Shown: piece by piece, positions 1 through 6,795 of the stretch
Position numbering within the stretch: position 1 is the stretch's first letter
How the letters are laid out: each line of letters opens with the position of its first letter
Source: Caulobacteraceae bacterium
GTDB taxonomy: Bacteria > Pseudomonadota > Alphaproteobacteria > Caulobacterales > Caulobacteraceae
Direction of reading: 5' to 3'
Assembly (NCBI GenBank): GCA_003161535.1
Contig: PMOM01000034.1
Span: 1-6,795 of the forward strand
Length of the DNA: 6,795 nucleotides
Notes under the pieces: generated by a model
The model's database searches: none
Told to the model about the DNA's origin: nothing
Seen by the model: only the letters and a program-made list of their open reading frames with translations
Position numbers and translations under genes: made by a program

Positions 1-2658
1 TTGCCCGATCTGCGCGACGGCCTGAAACCCGTGCAGCGGCGCATCCTGTTTTCCATGAATGAACAGGGCCACACCCCCGACCGGGGCTATGTGAAGTCGG
101 CCCGCGTGGTCGGCGACGTGATGGGCAAATACCATCCGCACGGAGACCTTTCGATCTATGACACCCTGGTGCGCATGGCCCAGCCGTTTTCCATGGGCCT
201 GCTGCTCATCGACGGCCAGGGCAACTTCGGCTCGGTGGACAACGATCCGCCGGCTGCCATGCGCTACACCGAATGCCGCCTGACCCGCGCGGCCATGGCG
301 ATCATGGCCGATCTCGACAAGGACACCGTCGATTTCAAGGAAAACTACGACGGCAAGGAGAGCGAGCCGGCCGTCCTGCCCTCGCGCATCCCCAATCTGC
401 TGGTCAACGGGGCCGGCGGCATCGCTGTCGGCATGGCCACCAACATTCCTCCGCACAACCTCGGCGAAATCGTCGACGCCTGCCTGGCGCTGATCGATCG
501 GCCCGAAATCCCCCTGGAGGAGTTCCTGGACATCGTCCCGGGTCCCGATTTTCCCACCGGCGGCGAGATCATCGGGCGCACCGGCGCGCGCCAGGCCCTG
601 ATCACCGGTCGCGGCTCGGTGGTGGTGCGCGGCGTCGCCACGATCGAAGAGATCCGCAAGGACCGCGAGGCGATCATCATCACCGCCATTCCCTATCAGG
701 TGAACAAGGCCGCCATGGTCGAGCGCATCGCCGAACTGGTGCGGGAAAAGCGCATCGAGGGCATCGGCGATCTGCGCGACGAGAGCGATCGGACCGGCAT
801 GCGGGTGGTCATCGAGCTCAAGCGCGACGCCAGCGCCGAGGTGGTGCTCAACCAGCTCTATCGCTTCACGCCCCTCCAGAGCTCGTTCGCCGTCAACGCC
901 CTGGCCCTGAACCGCGGCCGGCCCGAGCAGATGGGCCTGCGCGAGATGCTCACCGCCTTCGTCGCCTTCCGCGAAGAGGTGGTGGTCCGCCGCACCCGGC
1001 ACGAACTTTCCAAGGCCCGCGACCGCGCCCACGTGCTGGTCGGCCTGGCCATCGCCGTCGTCAATATCGACGAGGTGATTGAGATCATCCGCTCGTCCAA
1101 GGATCCCGGCGAGGCGCGCGAGCGCCTGGTGGCCAAGGACTGGCCGATCGGCGACATGGCCCCCCTGATCGCGCTCATCGCCGATCCGCGCACGGTGGTG
1201 GTCAAGGCTGCACGCACCCTGCTCACCGACGAGCAGGCCCGCGCCATTCTGGCCCTCACCCTCTCGCGCCTGACCGGTCTTGGGCGGGACGAGATTTTCG
1301 GCGAGGGGCGCGAACTGGCCGGCGCCATCGGCGGACACCTGGCCCTGCTGTCCTCCCGCGACGCGATCATGGCTGTCGTCCGCGCCGAGCTGGTGGAAGT
1401 GCGCGAGGACTTCGCCGTTCCCCGCCGCAGCGTCTTCGTCGAGGGCGACGCCGACGTCGAGGATGAGGATCTGATCGCCCGCGAGGAGATGGTGATCACC
1501 GTCACCCACGGCGGCTATGTCAAGCGCACCGCGCTGACCACCTACCGCACCCAGCATCGCGGCGGCAAAGGCCGCTCGGGCATGTCGACCAAGGAAGAGG
1601 ACGCCGTCACCCGGGTGTTCTCCGCCTCCACCCACGCGCCGATGCTGTTCTTCTCCTCCGGCGGCAAGGCCTACAAGCTGAAGGTGTGGCGACTGCCGCT
1701 GGGCACGCCGACCTCGCGCGGCAAGGCCTTCGTCAACCTGTTTCCCATCGAGCCTGGCGAGACCATGACCTCGATCCTCGCCCTGCCCGAAGAGGAGGCG
1801 GCCTGGGAGGGCCTGGACGTCATGTTCGCCACCCGCTCGGGGCGGGTGCGGCGCAACAAGTTGTCGGATTTCGTGCAGATCAACCGAGCCGGCAAGATCG
1901 CCATGAAGCTGGATCCCGAAGACTCCATCGTCGGCGTCAGCCTGTGCACGGCCATCGACGATGTGCTGCTGACCACCGCGCTTGGCCGTTGCATCCGCTT
2001 CCCCGTGGGCGATGTGCGGGTGTTCGCCGGTCGCGAATCCACTGGGGTGCGCGGCGTGCGCCTGGCCAAGGACGACAGCGTCATCTCCATGGCCATCCTG
2101 CATTCGGTCGAGGCGACGCCGGCCGAACGGGCCGCCTACATCAAGCACGCCATGGCCATGCGCGCGGCGGTGAGCGGCGATGACGACGAGGCGGCGGCGA
2201 CGGGGCCGGCGGAGGTTTCAGATGACGAGGATGAGGTCGCCGGCGAAGGCGCGGTGACCTTGTCGGTGGAACGCATCGCGCATCTGGGCGCGGCGGAGGA
2301 GTTCGTGCTCACCGTCTCCTCCGAGGGCTTCGGCAAGCGCACCTCGGCCTACGACTACCGCCGCAGCGGGCGCGGCGGCAAGGGCCTCATCGCCCACGAT
2401 CTTTCCCGGCGCGGCGGGCGCCTGGTGGCCTCGTTCCCGGCCGAGGACGCCGACGAGATCCTGCTGGTCACCGACCAGGGCCAGCTCATCCGCGTTCCCG
2501 TCGCCCAGATCCGCATCGCCGGCCGCAACACCCAGGGGGTGACCATCTTCCGCACCGCCGAGGGCGAGCATGTGGTTTCGGTGGAACGCCTGGAAGGCGA
2601 AGCCGGCGCGGACTCCGAGGACGATCCCGAGCCAGAAACAGAAGAGGGCGGTCAATGA
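1..2658 (+). CDS. gyrA: DNA gyrase subunit A, 5'-truncated by the window edge
   Basis: GyrA is the DNA-breaking subunit of gyrase (A2B2), which introduces negative supercoils using ATP. Residues here are numbered from the first codon of the window, TTG. That codon is an internal leucine equivalent to about E. coli Leu34, so the real start lies upstream. The winged-helix region reads KYHPHGD at 43-49. The catalytic pair is Arg88-Tyr89, within AAMRYTE, equivalent to E. coli Tyr122. The long tower/coiled-coil region follows, and then the C-terminal beta-pinwheel with a GyrA box, QHRGGKG, at 518-524, which argues for GyrA rather than ParC. A second box-like RGGKG lies at 791-795. An acidic, low-complexity insert spans about 727-749, and the tail after about 865 is also acidic. 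The position equivalent to E. coli Ser83 is Leu50, while Asp87 is kept as Asp54. The stop overlaps the coaD start by four bases, suggesting translational coupling. Identification is very secure. Confidence 0.98.
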   Translation: MPDLRDGLKPVQRRILFSMNEQGHTPDRGYVKSARVVGDVMGKYHPHGDLSIYDTLVRMAQPFSMGLLLIDGQGNFGSVDNDPPAAMRYTECRLTRAAMAIMADLDKDTVDFKENYDGKESEPAVLPSRIPNLLVNGAGGIAVGMATNIPPHNLGEIVDACLALIDRPEIPLEEFLDIVPGPDFPTGGEIIGRTGARQALITGRGSVVVRGVATIEEIRKDREAIIITAIPYQVNKAAMVERIAELVREKRIEGIGDLRDESDRTGMRVVIELKRDASAEVVLNQLYRFTPLQSSFAVNALALNRGRPEQMGLREMLTAFVAFREEVVVRRTRHELSKARDRAHVLVGLAIAVVNIDEVIEIIRSSKDPGEARERLVAKDWPIGDMAPLIALIADPRTVVVKAARTLLTDEQARAILALTLSRLTGLGRDEIFGEGRELAGAIGGHLALLSSRDAIMAVVRAELVEVREDFAVPRRSVFVEGDADVEDEDLIAREEMVITVTHGGYVKRTALTTYRTQHRGGKGRSGMSTKEEDAVTRVFSASTHAPMLFFSSGGKAYKLKVWRLPLGTPTSRGKAFVNLFPIEPGETMTSILALPEEEAAWEGLDVMFATRSGRVRRNKLSDFVQINRAGKIAMKLDPEDSIVGVSLCTAIDDVLLTTALGRCIRFPVGDVRVFAGRESTGVRGVRLAKDDSVISMAILHSVEATPAERAAYIKHAMAMRAAVSGDDDEAAATGPAEVSDDEDEVAGEGAVTLSVERIAHLGAAEEFVLTVSSEGFGKRTSAYDYRRSGRGGKGLIAHDLSRRGGRLVASFPAEDADEILLVTDQGQLIRVPVAQIRIAGRNTQGVTIFRTAEGEHVVSVERLEGEAGADSEDDPEPETEEGGQ

Positions 2659-3149
2659 CGCGCATCGGCCTGTATCCAGGCGCTTTCGACCCGATCCACA
2701 ACGGCCACGTCGACCTCATCCTGCGCGCGCTCAAGCTCGTCGACCGCCTGGTCATCGGCGTCGCCTTCAACAGCGGCAAGGCCCCGATGTTCACCCTCGA
2801 GGAGCGCGTGGACACCCTCAAGGCCGAGACCGCTGGCCTGGCCGACGGCGCGCGGATCGTCGTCCACCCCTACGAGGGGCTCACCACCTTGGCGGCGCGG
2901 GAGGTCGGCGCCTCGGTGATCGTCCGGGGCCTGCGCACGATGGCCGACTTCGAATATGAATTCCAGATGTCCGCCATGAACCAGCAGCTCGACCGCGACA
3001 TCGAGACGGTGTTCCTGATGGCCGATCCGCGCCACCAGGCCCTCGCCTCGCGCCTGGTCAAGGAGATCGCCTTGCTGGGCGGCGACATCTCGGCCTTCGT
3101 GCCGGCGGGCGTTCGACGGCGGCTGCTGGAAAAGGTCGGCCGGCCTTGA
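2655..3149 (+). CDS. coaD: Pantetheine-phosphate adenylyltransferase (PPAT)
   Basis: CoaD transfers AMP from ATP to 4'-phosphopantetheine, giving dephospho-CoA and pyrophosphate. This is the penultimate step of coenzyme A synthesis, in the cytosol. The 164-residue product has the usual bacterial PPAT length. It shows the nucleotidyltransferase signature [12 protein letters not shown] at 7-18, including the (H/T)xGH element with His18. The conserved block RGLR at 91-94 is followed by the typical DFEYEFQM run (98-105). The C-terminal ASRLVKE at 131-137 matches the family's SSxxVKE motif. The start is the ATG at 2655, whose bases overlap the gyrA stop in an ATGA arrangement. A purine-rich GAGGGCGG (2644-2651) just upstream can serve as ribosome-binding site. 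The overlap implies coupling to gyrA translation. The only small departure is Ala in place of the first Ser of the C-terminal motif. Function is assigned with high confidence. Confidence 0.97.
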   Translation: MTRIGLYPGAFDPIHNGHVDLILRALKLVDRLVIGVAFNSGKAPMFTLEERVDTLKAETAGLADGARIVVHPYEGLTTLAAREVGASVIVRGLRTMADFEYEFQMSAMNQQLDRDIETVFLMADPRHQALASRLVKEIALLGGDISAFVPAGVRRRLLEKVGRP

Positions 3150-3202
3150 GAGCTGGCCTCGCGGGCTTGTCGCGCGCCGGGCGCCGGGCTAGGCGAAGCG
3201 CC

Positions 3203-4081
3203 ATGAGCCCATCTTCCCTTTGCGCCTGCTGCGCCCTGGCCGTCTTGATCGCGGCGAGCGGACCGGTTCCCGCGGCCGCCGCGCGCAAGGCCCACGCCGC
3301 TTTAGCCGCCGACGCGCCGCCCACCGAGGCCGACTGGCGCACGCCCGATCCACAGAACGTCCTGGTCATCGACACCAACAAGGGCCGGATCATCTTCGAG
3401 ATGGCGCCGCAGGTCGCGCCCCTTTCCGTGGCCAGGGTTCGCGAGCTGGCCCGCGCCGGCTTCTATGACGGGCGCGCCTTTTTCCGCGTGATCGACAATT
3501 TCATGGATCAGACCGGCGATCCCCTCGATACCGGGACCGGCGGTTCCACCAAGCCGGACCTGCCGGGTGAGTTCACCTTCCGCCGCGGTTCGGACACGCC
3601 CATGGTCGTGGTCGAGAAGGCCTCCGGCCAGGAGTCCGGCTTCATCGGCGCCCTGCCGGTGGTCGGCCAGACGCTGGATCTTGGCGTGCTCACCGCCGAT
3701 CACAGGGTCAAGGCCTGGGCGACCTTCTGCGCCGGGGTCGGCGGCATGGCGCGGGCCCAGACCCCCGACAGCGGCAACAGCCAGTTCTTCCTGATGCGCG
3801 CCGCCACGCCGCATCTTGATCAGAATTACACCCCCTGGGGGCGGGCGATCGCCGGCCAGGACGTCATCAACGCCATCAAGGTGGGTGAGCCGGTGGAGGC
3901 TCCGCAGGACAAGATGCTCACCGTGCGCGTGCTGGCCGATATTCCGGTGGCGCAGCGGCCTTCGGTCCGCGTCATCGACACCGCCGGGCCGTGGTTCAGG
4001 GCCCAGGCCGAACGCCTCCGCGTCGACAAGGTGGTGGATTTCTCCATGTGCGATCTCGATCTTCCCAGCCAGGTAAAGTGA
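3203..4081 (+). CDS. Exported cyclophilin-type peptidyl-prolyl cis-trans isomerase with insertion and C-terminal extension
   Basis: This is a cyclophilin-fold prolyl isomerase, probably periplasmic. From the ATG at 3203 it has 292 residues. A hydrophobic segment (about 6-20) followed by PVPAAAA suggests a signal peptide cleaved near residue 27. The cyclophilin core starts near 53. It has FFRV with the catalytic-type Arg95 (His54 of human CypA replaced by Phe94), then NFMDQTGDP (99-107), GTGGSTKPDLPGEF (111-124) and NSQFF (192-196). Compared with the cytosolic paralogue just downstream, about 46 extra residues lie between Phe124 and Cys176. About 45 more follow the last core strand, after residue 247. 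The mature part has only two cysteines, Cys176 and Cys283. A possible ribosome site AGGCGAAG (3191-3198) supports the ATG. However, the n-region from this ATG has no positive charge, whereas in-frame TTG starts at 3146 or 3167 would add an arginine-rich n-region. The isomerase fold is secure; activity and exact start are less so. Confidence 0.88.
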   Translation: MSPSSLCACCALAVLIAASGPVPAAAARKAHAALAADAPPTEADWRTPDPQNVLVIDTNKGRIIFEMAPQVAPLSVARVRELARAGFYDGRAFFRVIDNFMDQTGDPLDTGTGGSTKPDLPGEFTFRRGSDTPMVVVEKASGQESGFIGALPVVGQTLDLGVLTADHRVKAWATFCAGVGGMARAQTPDSGNSQFFLMRAATPHLDQNYTPWGRAIAGQDVINAIKVGEPVEAPQDKMLTVRVLADIPVAQRPSVRVIDTAGPWFRAQAERLRVDKVVDFSMCDLDLPSQVK

Positions 4082-4086
4082 CAACC

Positions 4087-4545
<459 letters not shown>

Positions 4546-4570
4546 GGCCACGCGGTCGCCGCCGCCCGTC

Positions 4571-4651
4571 TCGCGGGTCTCCGAGTTCGACTTCGATCTC
4601 CCCGAAGGTCTGATCGCCCTTCGCCCGGCCACGCCGCGCGATGGCGCCCGC
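4571..4651 (+). other. queA: N-terminal QueA coding sequence lacking an ordinary start codon
   Basis: Read in the queA frame, this stretch encodes [12 protein letters not shown] and then GLIALRP. It aligns with the beginning of E. coli QueA (MRVTDFSFELPESLIAHYP), with the TCG serine codon at 4571 standing where the initiator methionine is expected. The frame is open back to a TGA at 4529-4531. The 40 codons from there to 4651 contain no ATG, GTG or TTG. Possible rare starts are ACG at 4550, which has AGGG just upstream at 4544-4547, and CTG at 4610. Adding 27 codons to the 331 after the ATG gives 358, close to the 356 residues of E. coli QueA. The region is therefore probably coding, but how it is initiated is not evident. 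A sequence error near 4571 is also possible. Confidence 0.7.
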
Positions 4652-5647
4652 ATGCTGGTCGTCCGGGCCGATGGCGGCCTCGAAGACCGCCTCGCTTCGG
4701 ACCTGCCGGAGCTCTTGCGTCCCGGCGACGCCCTGGTCTTCAACGACACCCGCGTGATCGCCGCGCGTCTGTTCGGAGTGCGGACGCGCGAGGACTCCGT
4801 CGCCGCCGTCGAGGCTACCTTGCACAAACGCCTTTCGCCCTCGCGGTGGAGCGCCTTCATGCGCCCGGGCAAGCGGCTGAGGATCGGCGACCGGGTGGCT
4901 TTCGGCGAGCGCGGGGACCGGGCCTGCCTGCTGGGCGCCCTGGACGCGACGCTGGCGGCCAAGGGGGAGGATGGTGAGGTCACCCTGGCCTTCGATCTGG
5001 CCGGCCCCGATCTCGATGTGGCCATTGCCGAGCGCGGCGCCATGCCCCTGCCGCCCTATATCGCCGCCCGCCGCGCCGAGGACGAGCGCGACCGGACGGA
5101 CTACCAGACCGTCTATGCCCGCGACGCCGGCTCGGTGGCCGCGCCCACCGCCGGCCTGCACTTCACGCCCCAGCTCCTGGCGCGCCTTGAGGCGCGCGGC
5201 GTCTCGGCGCATTTCGTCACCCTGCACGTGGGCGCCGGCACCTTCCTGCCGGTGAAGAGCGCGACCATCGCCGGCCATCGCATGCACGCCGAATATGGCG
5301 AGGTTCCCTGGGCCGTCGCCGCCGCCCTCAACGCCGTCCGCGCCGCCGGCGGGCGGATCGTCTGCGTGGGCACCACCAGCCTTCGCTTGCTGGAGAGCGC
5401 GGCCGACCAGGAAGGCGTGATCGCGCCCTTCGCCGGCGAGACAGCCATCTTCATTACCCCGGGCTATCGCTTCGGTGTCGCCGACGGCCTGATGACCAAC
5501 TTCCACCTGCCGCGCTCGACTTTGTTCATGCTGGTCGCCGCCTTTTGCGGACTGTCCGTCATGCGGCGTGCCTACGCCCACGCCATCGAGGCGGGATATC
5601 GCTTCTATTCCTACGGCGACGCCTCGCTCCTGTGGCGAGCGGCCTGA
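4652..5647 (+). CDS. queA: tRNA preQ1(34) S-adenosylmethionine ribosyltransferase-isomerase
   Basis: QueA transfers and isomerises the ribosyl group of S-adenosylmethionine onto preQ1 at position 34 of tRNA, forming epoxyqueuosine. It acts in the cytosol, after Tgt. From the ATG at 4652 (331 residues) the family blocks follow in order: [10 protein letters not shown] at 31-40, MPLPPYI at 131-137, [10 protein letters not shown] at 148-157 (approximately), [13 protein letters not shown] at 160-172, HVGAGTF at 192-198, TTSLR at 241-245, [10 protein letters not shown] at 282-291 and [11 protein letters not shown] at 316-326. This ATG is only the first ordinary start codon. Conserved QueA sequence continues upstream to about 4571, so the listed start very likely truncates the real protein by about 27 residues. 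The stop TGA shares its A with the tgt ATG (TGATG), a typical coupled junction. The neighbouring tgt supports a queuosine function. Identity is very secure; the start is not. Confidence 0.95.
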   Translation: MLVVRADGGLEDRLASDLPELLRPGDALVFNDTRVIAARLFGVRTREDSVAAVEATLHKRLSPSRWSAFMRPGKRLRIGDRVAFGERGDRACLLGALDATLAAKGEDGEVTLAFDLAGPDLDVAIAERGAMPLPPYIAARRAEDERDRTDYQTVYARDAGSVAAPTAGLHFTPQLLARLEARGVSAHFVTLHVGAGTFLPVKSATIAGHRMHAEYGEVPWAVAAALNAVRAAGGRIVCVGTTSLRLLESAADQEGVIAPFAGETAIFITPGYRFGVADGLMTNFHLPRSTLFMLVAAFCGLSVMRRAYAHAIEAGYRFYSYGDASLLWRAA

Positions 5648-6765
5648 TGGCGGCCTTCGCCTTCGACCTCGGGGCTGTCGACGGCCAAGCGCGCGCCGGC
5701 GTGCTGCATACCCCGCGCGGCGACATCGCCACCCCCGCCTTCATGCCCGTCGGCACCGCCGGCGCGGTCAAGGCCCTGACCATGGATCAGGTGAAGGCCT
5801 CGGGCGCGGACGTCATCCTCGGCAACACCTTTCATCTGATGCTGCGCCCCGGCGCCGAGCGGGTGGCGCGGCTGGGCGGTCTGCATCGCTTCTGCGGCTG
5901 GCCAGGGCCGATCCTCACCGATTCGGGCGGCTTTCAGGTGATGTCCCTGGCCAATATCTCGACCGTCAGCGAGGAAGGAGCGAGCTTCGCCAGCCCCATC
6001 GACGGCTCGCGCCATGAGCTCTCGCCAGAGCGTTCCATCGCTATCCAGGCTGATTTGCTGGGCGCCGACATCGTCATGCAGCTTGACCAGTGCGTCGCCT
6101 GGCCCGCGTCGCGGGCGGTGGCCGGCGAGGCGATGCGGCTTTCCGCCCGCTGGGGGGCGCGCTGCAAGACGGCCTTCGGCGAGCGGGAAGGCCAGGCCCT
6201 GTTCGGCATCCAGCAGGGCTCGACGGATGAAGCCCTGCGCCGGGAATCCTCCCAGCGGCTGCTGGAGACCGGCTTCGACGGCTACGCCATCGGCGGCCTG
6301 GCCGTGGGCGAGGGGCACGGCGCCATGTGCGAGGCGCTCGATTATGTGCCCGGCCTGCTGCCCGCCGATCGGCCGCGCTATCTGATGGGCGTGGGCAAGC
6401 CGTTGGACATTGTCGAAGCGGCGGCGCGGGGCGTGGACATGTTCGACTGCGTCCTGCCCACCCGCTCGGGCCGCCATGGCCAGGCCTGGACCTGGGAAGG
6501 TCCGATCAATCTGAAATCGGCCCGCTTCGCCGACGACGATGCGCCGCTCGCGCCCGACATCGCCTGCCCGGCCAGCCGCGACTATTCCCGGGCCTATCTG
6601 CATCACCTGGTGAAGTCCGGCGAGATTCTCGCCCAGGTCATGCTGTCGTGGCACAACCTGGCCTTCTACCAGACCCTGATGGAGGGCCTGCGCGCCGCCA
6701 TCCGCGCCGGGCGCCTCGCCTCCTTCCGCGCCCAACTCCGCGCCGGGCGCAGGCCAGACGCCTAG
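5647..6765 (+). CDS. tgt: Queuine/preQ1 tRNA-guanine transglycosylase with an altered zinc site
   Basis: Tgt exchanges guanine-34 for preQ1 in tRNAs with GUN anticodons (Asp, Asn, His, Tyr), starting tRNA-bound queuosine synthesis. The 372-residue protein has the usual bacterial length and a TIM-barrel motif order. It shows [12 protein letters not shown] (33-44), [12 protein letters not shown] (58-69), TDSGGFQV (91-98) with Asp92, matching Z. mobilis Asp102, and Asp147, matching Asp156. GIQQGS (187-192), [10 protein letters not shown] (213-222) and MGVGKP (247-252) follow. In MFDCVLPTR (265-273), Asp267 matches the nucleophile Asp280. The usual zinc motif CxCxxC is degenerate: Ile305, Cys307 and Ser310 occupy the three positions, while the fourth ligand, His336, is kept. 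Gln148 replaces the glutamate common after the active-site aspartate. The ATG at 5647 is chosen because it gives a standard N-terminus and overlaps the queA stop by one base. Family assignment is secure; metal binding and full activity are open. Confidence 0.96.
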   Translation: MAAFAFDLGAVDGQARAGVLHTPRGDIATPAFMPVGTAGAVKALTMDQVKASGADVILGNTFHLMLRPGAERVARLGGLHRFCGWPGPILTDSGGFQVMSLANISTVSEEGASFASPIDGSRHELSPERSIAIQADLLGADIVMQLDQCVAWPASRAVAGEAMRLSARWGARCKTAFGEREGQALFGIQQGSTDEALRRESSQRLLETGFDGYAIGGLAVGEGHGAMCEALDYVPGLLPADRPRYLMGVGKPLDIVEAAARGVDMFDCVLPTRSGRHGQAWTWEGPINLKSARFADDDAPLAPDIACPASRDYSRAYLHHLVKSGEILAQVMLSWHNLAFYQTLMEGLRAAIRAGRLASFRAQLRAGRRPDA

Positions 6766-6781
6766 AGCGTTAGACTCTCTG

Positions 6782-6794
6782 CCCCCTCTGGGGG
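6782..6794. repeat. Truncated GC-rich inverted repeat downstream of tgt
   Basis: Seventeen bases after the tgt stop there is a perfect 5-base stem with a 3-base loop, CCCCC-TCT-GGGGG. It is preceded by CTCTCTG, and the window ends one base after it. If the following bases were GAG or AGAG, the palindrome would lengthen around a mismatch. It may be the first arm of a transcription terminator for the cluster. It may instead be the start of a palindromic intergenic repeat of a kind I associate with Caulobacterales genomes; that association is from memory. No T-run is visible inside the window, so the terminator role cannot be judged. Confidence 0.4.
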
Positions 6795-6795
6795 A

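Noticed and set aside
1..3. TTG at base 1 as the start of gyrA
   Set aside because: The residues that follow align with E. coli GyrA from about Leu34, inside the conserved ALPDxRDGLKP block, so this TTG is an internal leucine and the gene continues upstream of the window.
3175..3188. Two tandem copies of CGCCGGG between coaD and the exported cyclophilin
   Set aside because: Only two 7-base copies in very GC-rich DNA; too short to separate from chance.
3203..3283. Exported cyclophilin as a lipoprotein, because of Cys7, Cys9 and Cys10
   Set aside because: The cysteines come before, not after, the hydrophobic stretch, and no standard lipobox is present.
3991..4086. Upstream in-frame extension of the cytosolic cyclophilin
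   Set aside because: It overlaps the coding end of the exported cyclophilin, is rich in Arg, Gly and Pro as expected of an out-of-frame reading, and the ATG at 4087 directly precedes the core.
5545..5646. Upstream in-frame extension of tgt
   Set aside because: The extra 34 residues lie entirely within queA and resemble no Tgt N-terminus. The ATG at 5647 gives a normal Tgt beginning and a TGATG junction.
5611..6735. Long minus-strand open frame (374 codons) opposite tgt, with similar ones at 4520-5581, 4108-5043 and 3302-4084
   Set aside because: Long antisense frames are expected in GC-rich coding DNA. Each lies opposite a gene with clear family motifs, and none of their products shows a recognisable motif.
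5647..6765. tgt as a DpdA-like DNA-modification paralogue rather than a tRNA enzyme
   Set aside because: Length, all main Tgt motifs and the coupled queA neighbour fit ordinary tRNA-guanine transglycosylase. No DNA 7-deazaguanine modification genes are present in the window.
6773..6777. GACTC downstream of tgt as a CcrM (GANTC) regulatory site
   Set aside because: GANTC occurs several times inside the coding genes of the window, so a single site here carries no specific meaning.

Overview
The window is a GC-rich, densely coding, single-strand gene cluster. It holds the 3' part of gyrA, then coaD, two cyclophilin-type peptidyl-prolyl isomerases, queA and tgt, all on the + strand. High GC content, alphaproteobacterial-looking protein sequences and this gene order point to an alphaproteobacterium. 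My best guess is the order Caulobacterales (Caulobacter/Phenylobacterium-like). That placement comes from remembered synteny and protein style, not from a search.

Layout. Bases 1-2658 encode DNA gyrase subunit A without roughly its first 33 residues, which lie outside the window. The coaD ATG overlaps the gyrA stop by 4 bases (2655-2658). CoaD (2655-3149) is followed by a 53-base gap and then a long exported cyclophilin (3203-4081). Five bases later comes a short cytosolic cyclophilin (4087-4545). A queA reading frame follows: its homology begins near 4571, but the first ordinary start codon is at 4652. It ends at 5647. The tgt ATG shares one base with the queA stop (5647-6765). The last 30 bases hold the beginning of a GC-rich palindrome cut by the window end. 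There is no gap over 300 bases, and I saw no RNA gene, mobile element or CRISPR array.

How the genes fit together. QueA and Tgt act in the same pathway: Tgt inserts preQ1 at G34 of tRNAs with GUN anticodons, and QueA then builds epoxyqueuosine from it. CoaD makes dephospho-CoA, GyrA controls DNA supercoiling, and the two cyclophilins catalyse proline isomerisation, one in the cytosol and one probably in the periplasm. The short spacings and overlaps suggest co-transcription, but the functions are otherwise unrelated housekeeping roles.

I do not see a wholly new system here. The observations most worth attention are: (1) Tgt has lost two of the three cysteines of its usual zinc site; (2) queA has no ATG, GTG or TTG start for its conserved N-terminus; (3) the exported cyclophilin carries an insertion of about 46 residues and a C-terminal extension of about 45 residues, each containing or bordering one of the only two cysteines of the mature protein; and (4) GyrA has leucine at the position equivalent to E. 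coli Ser83, a quinolone-resistance position.
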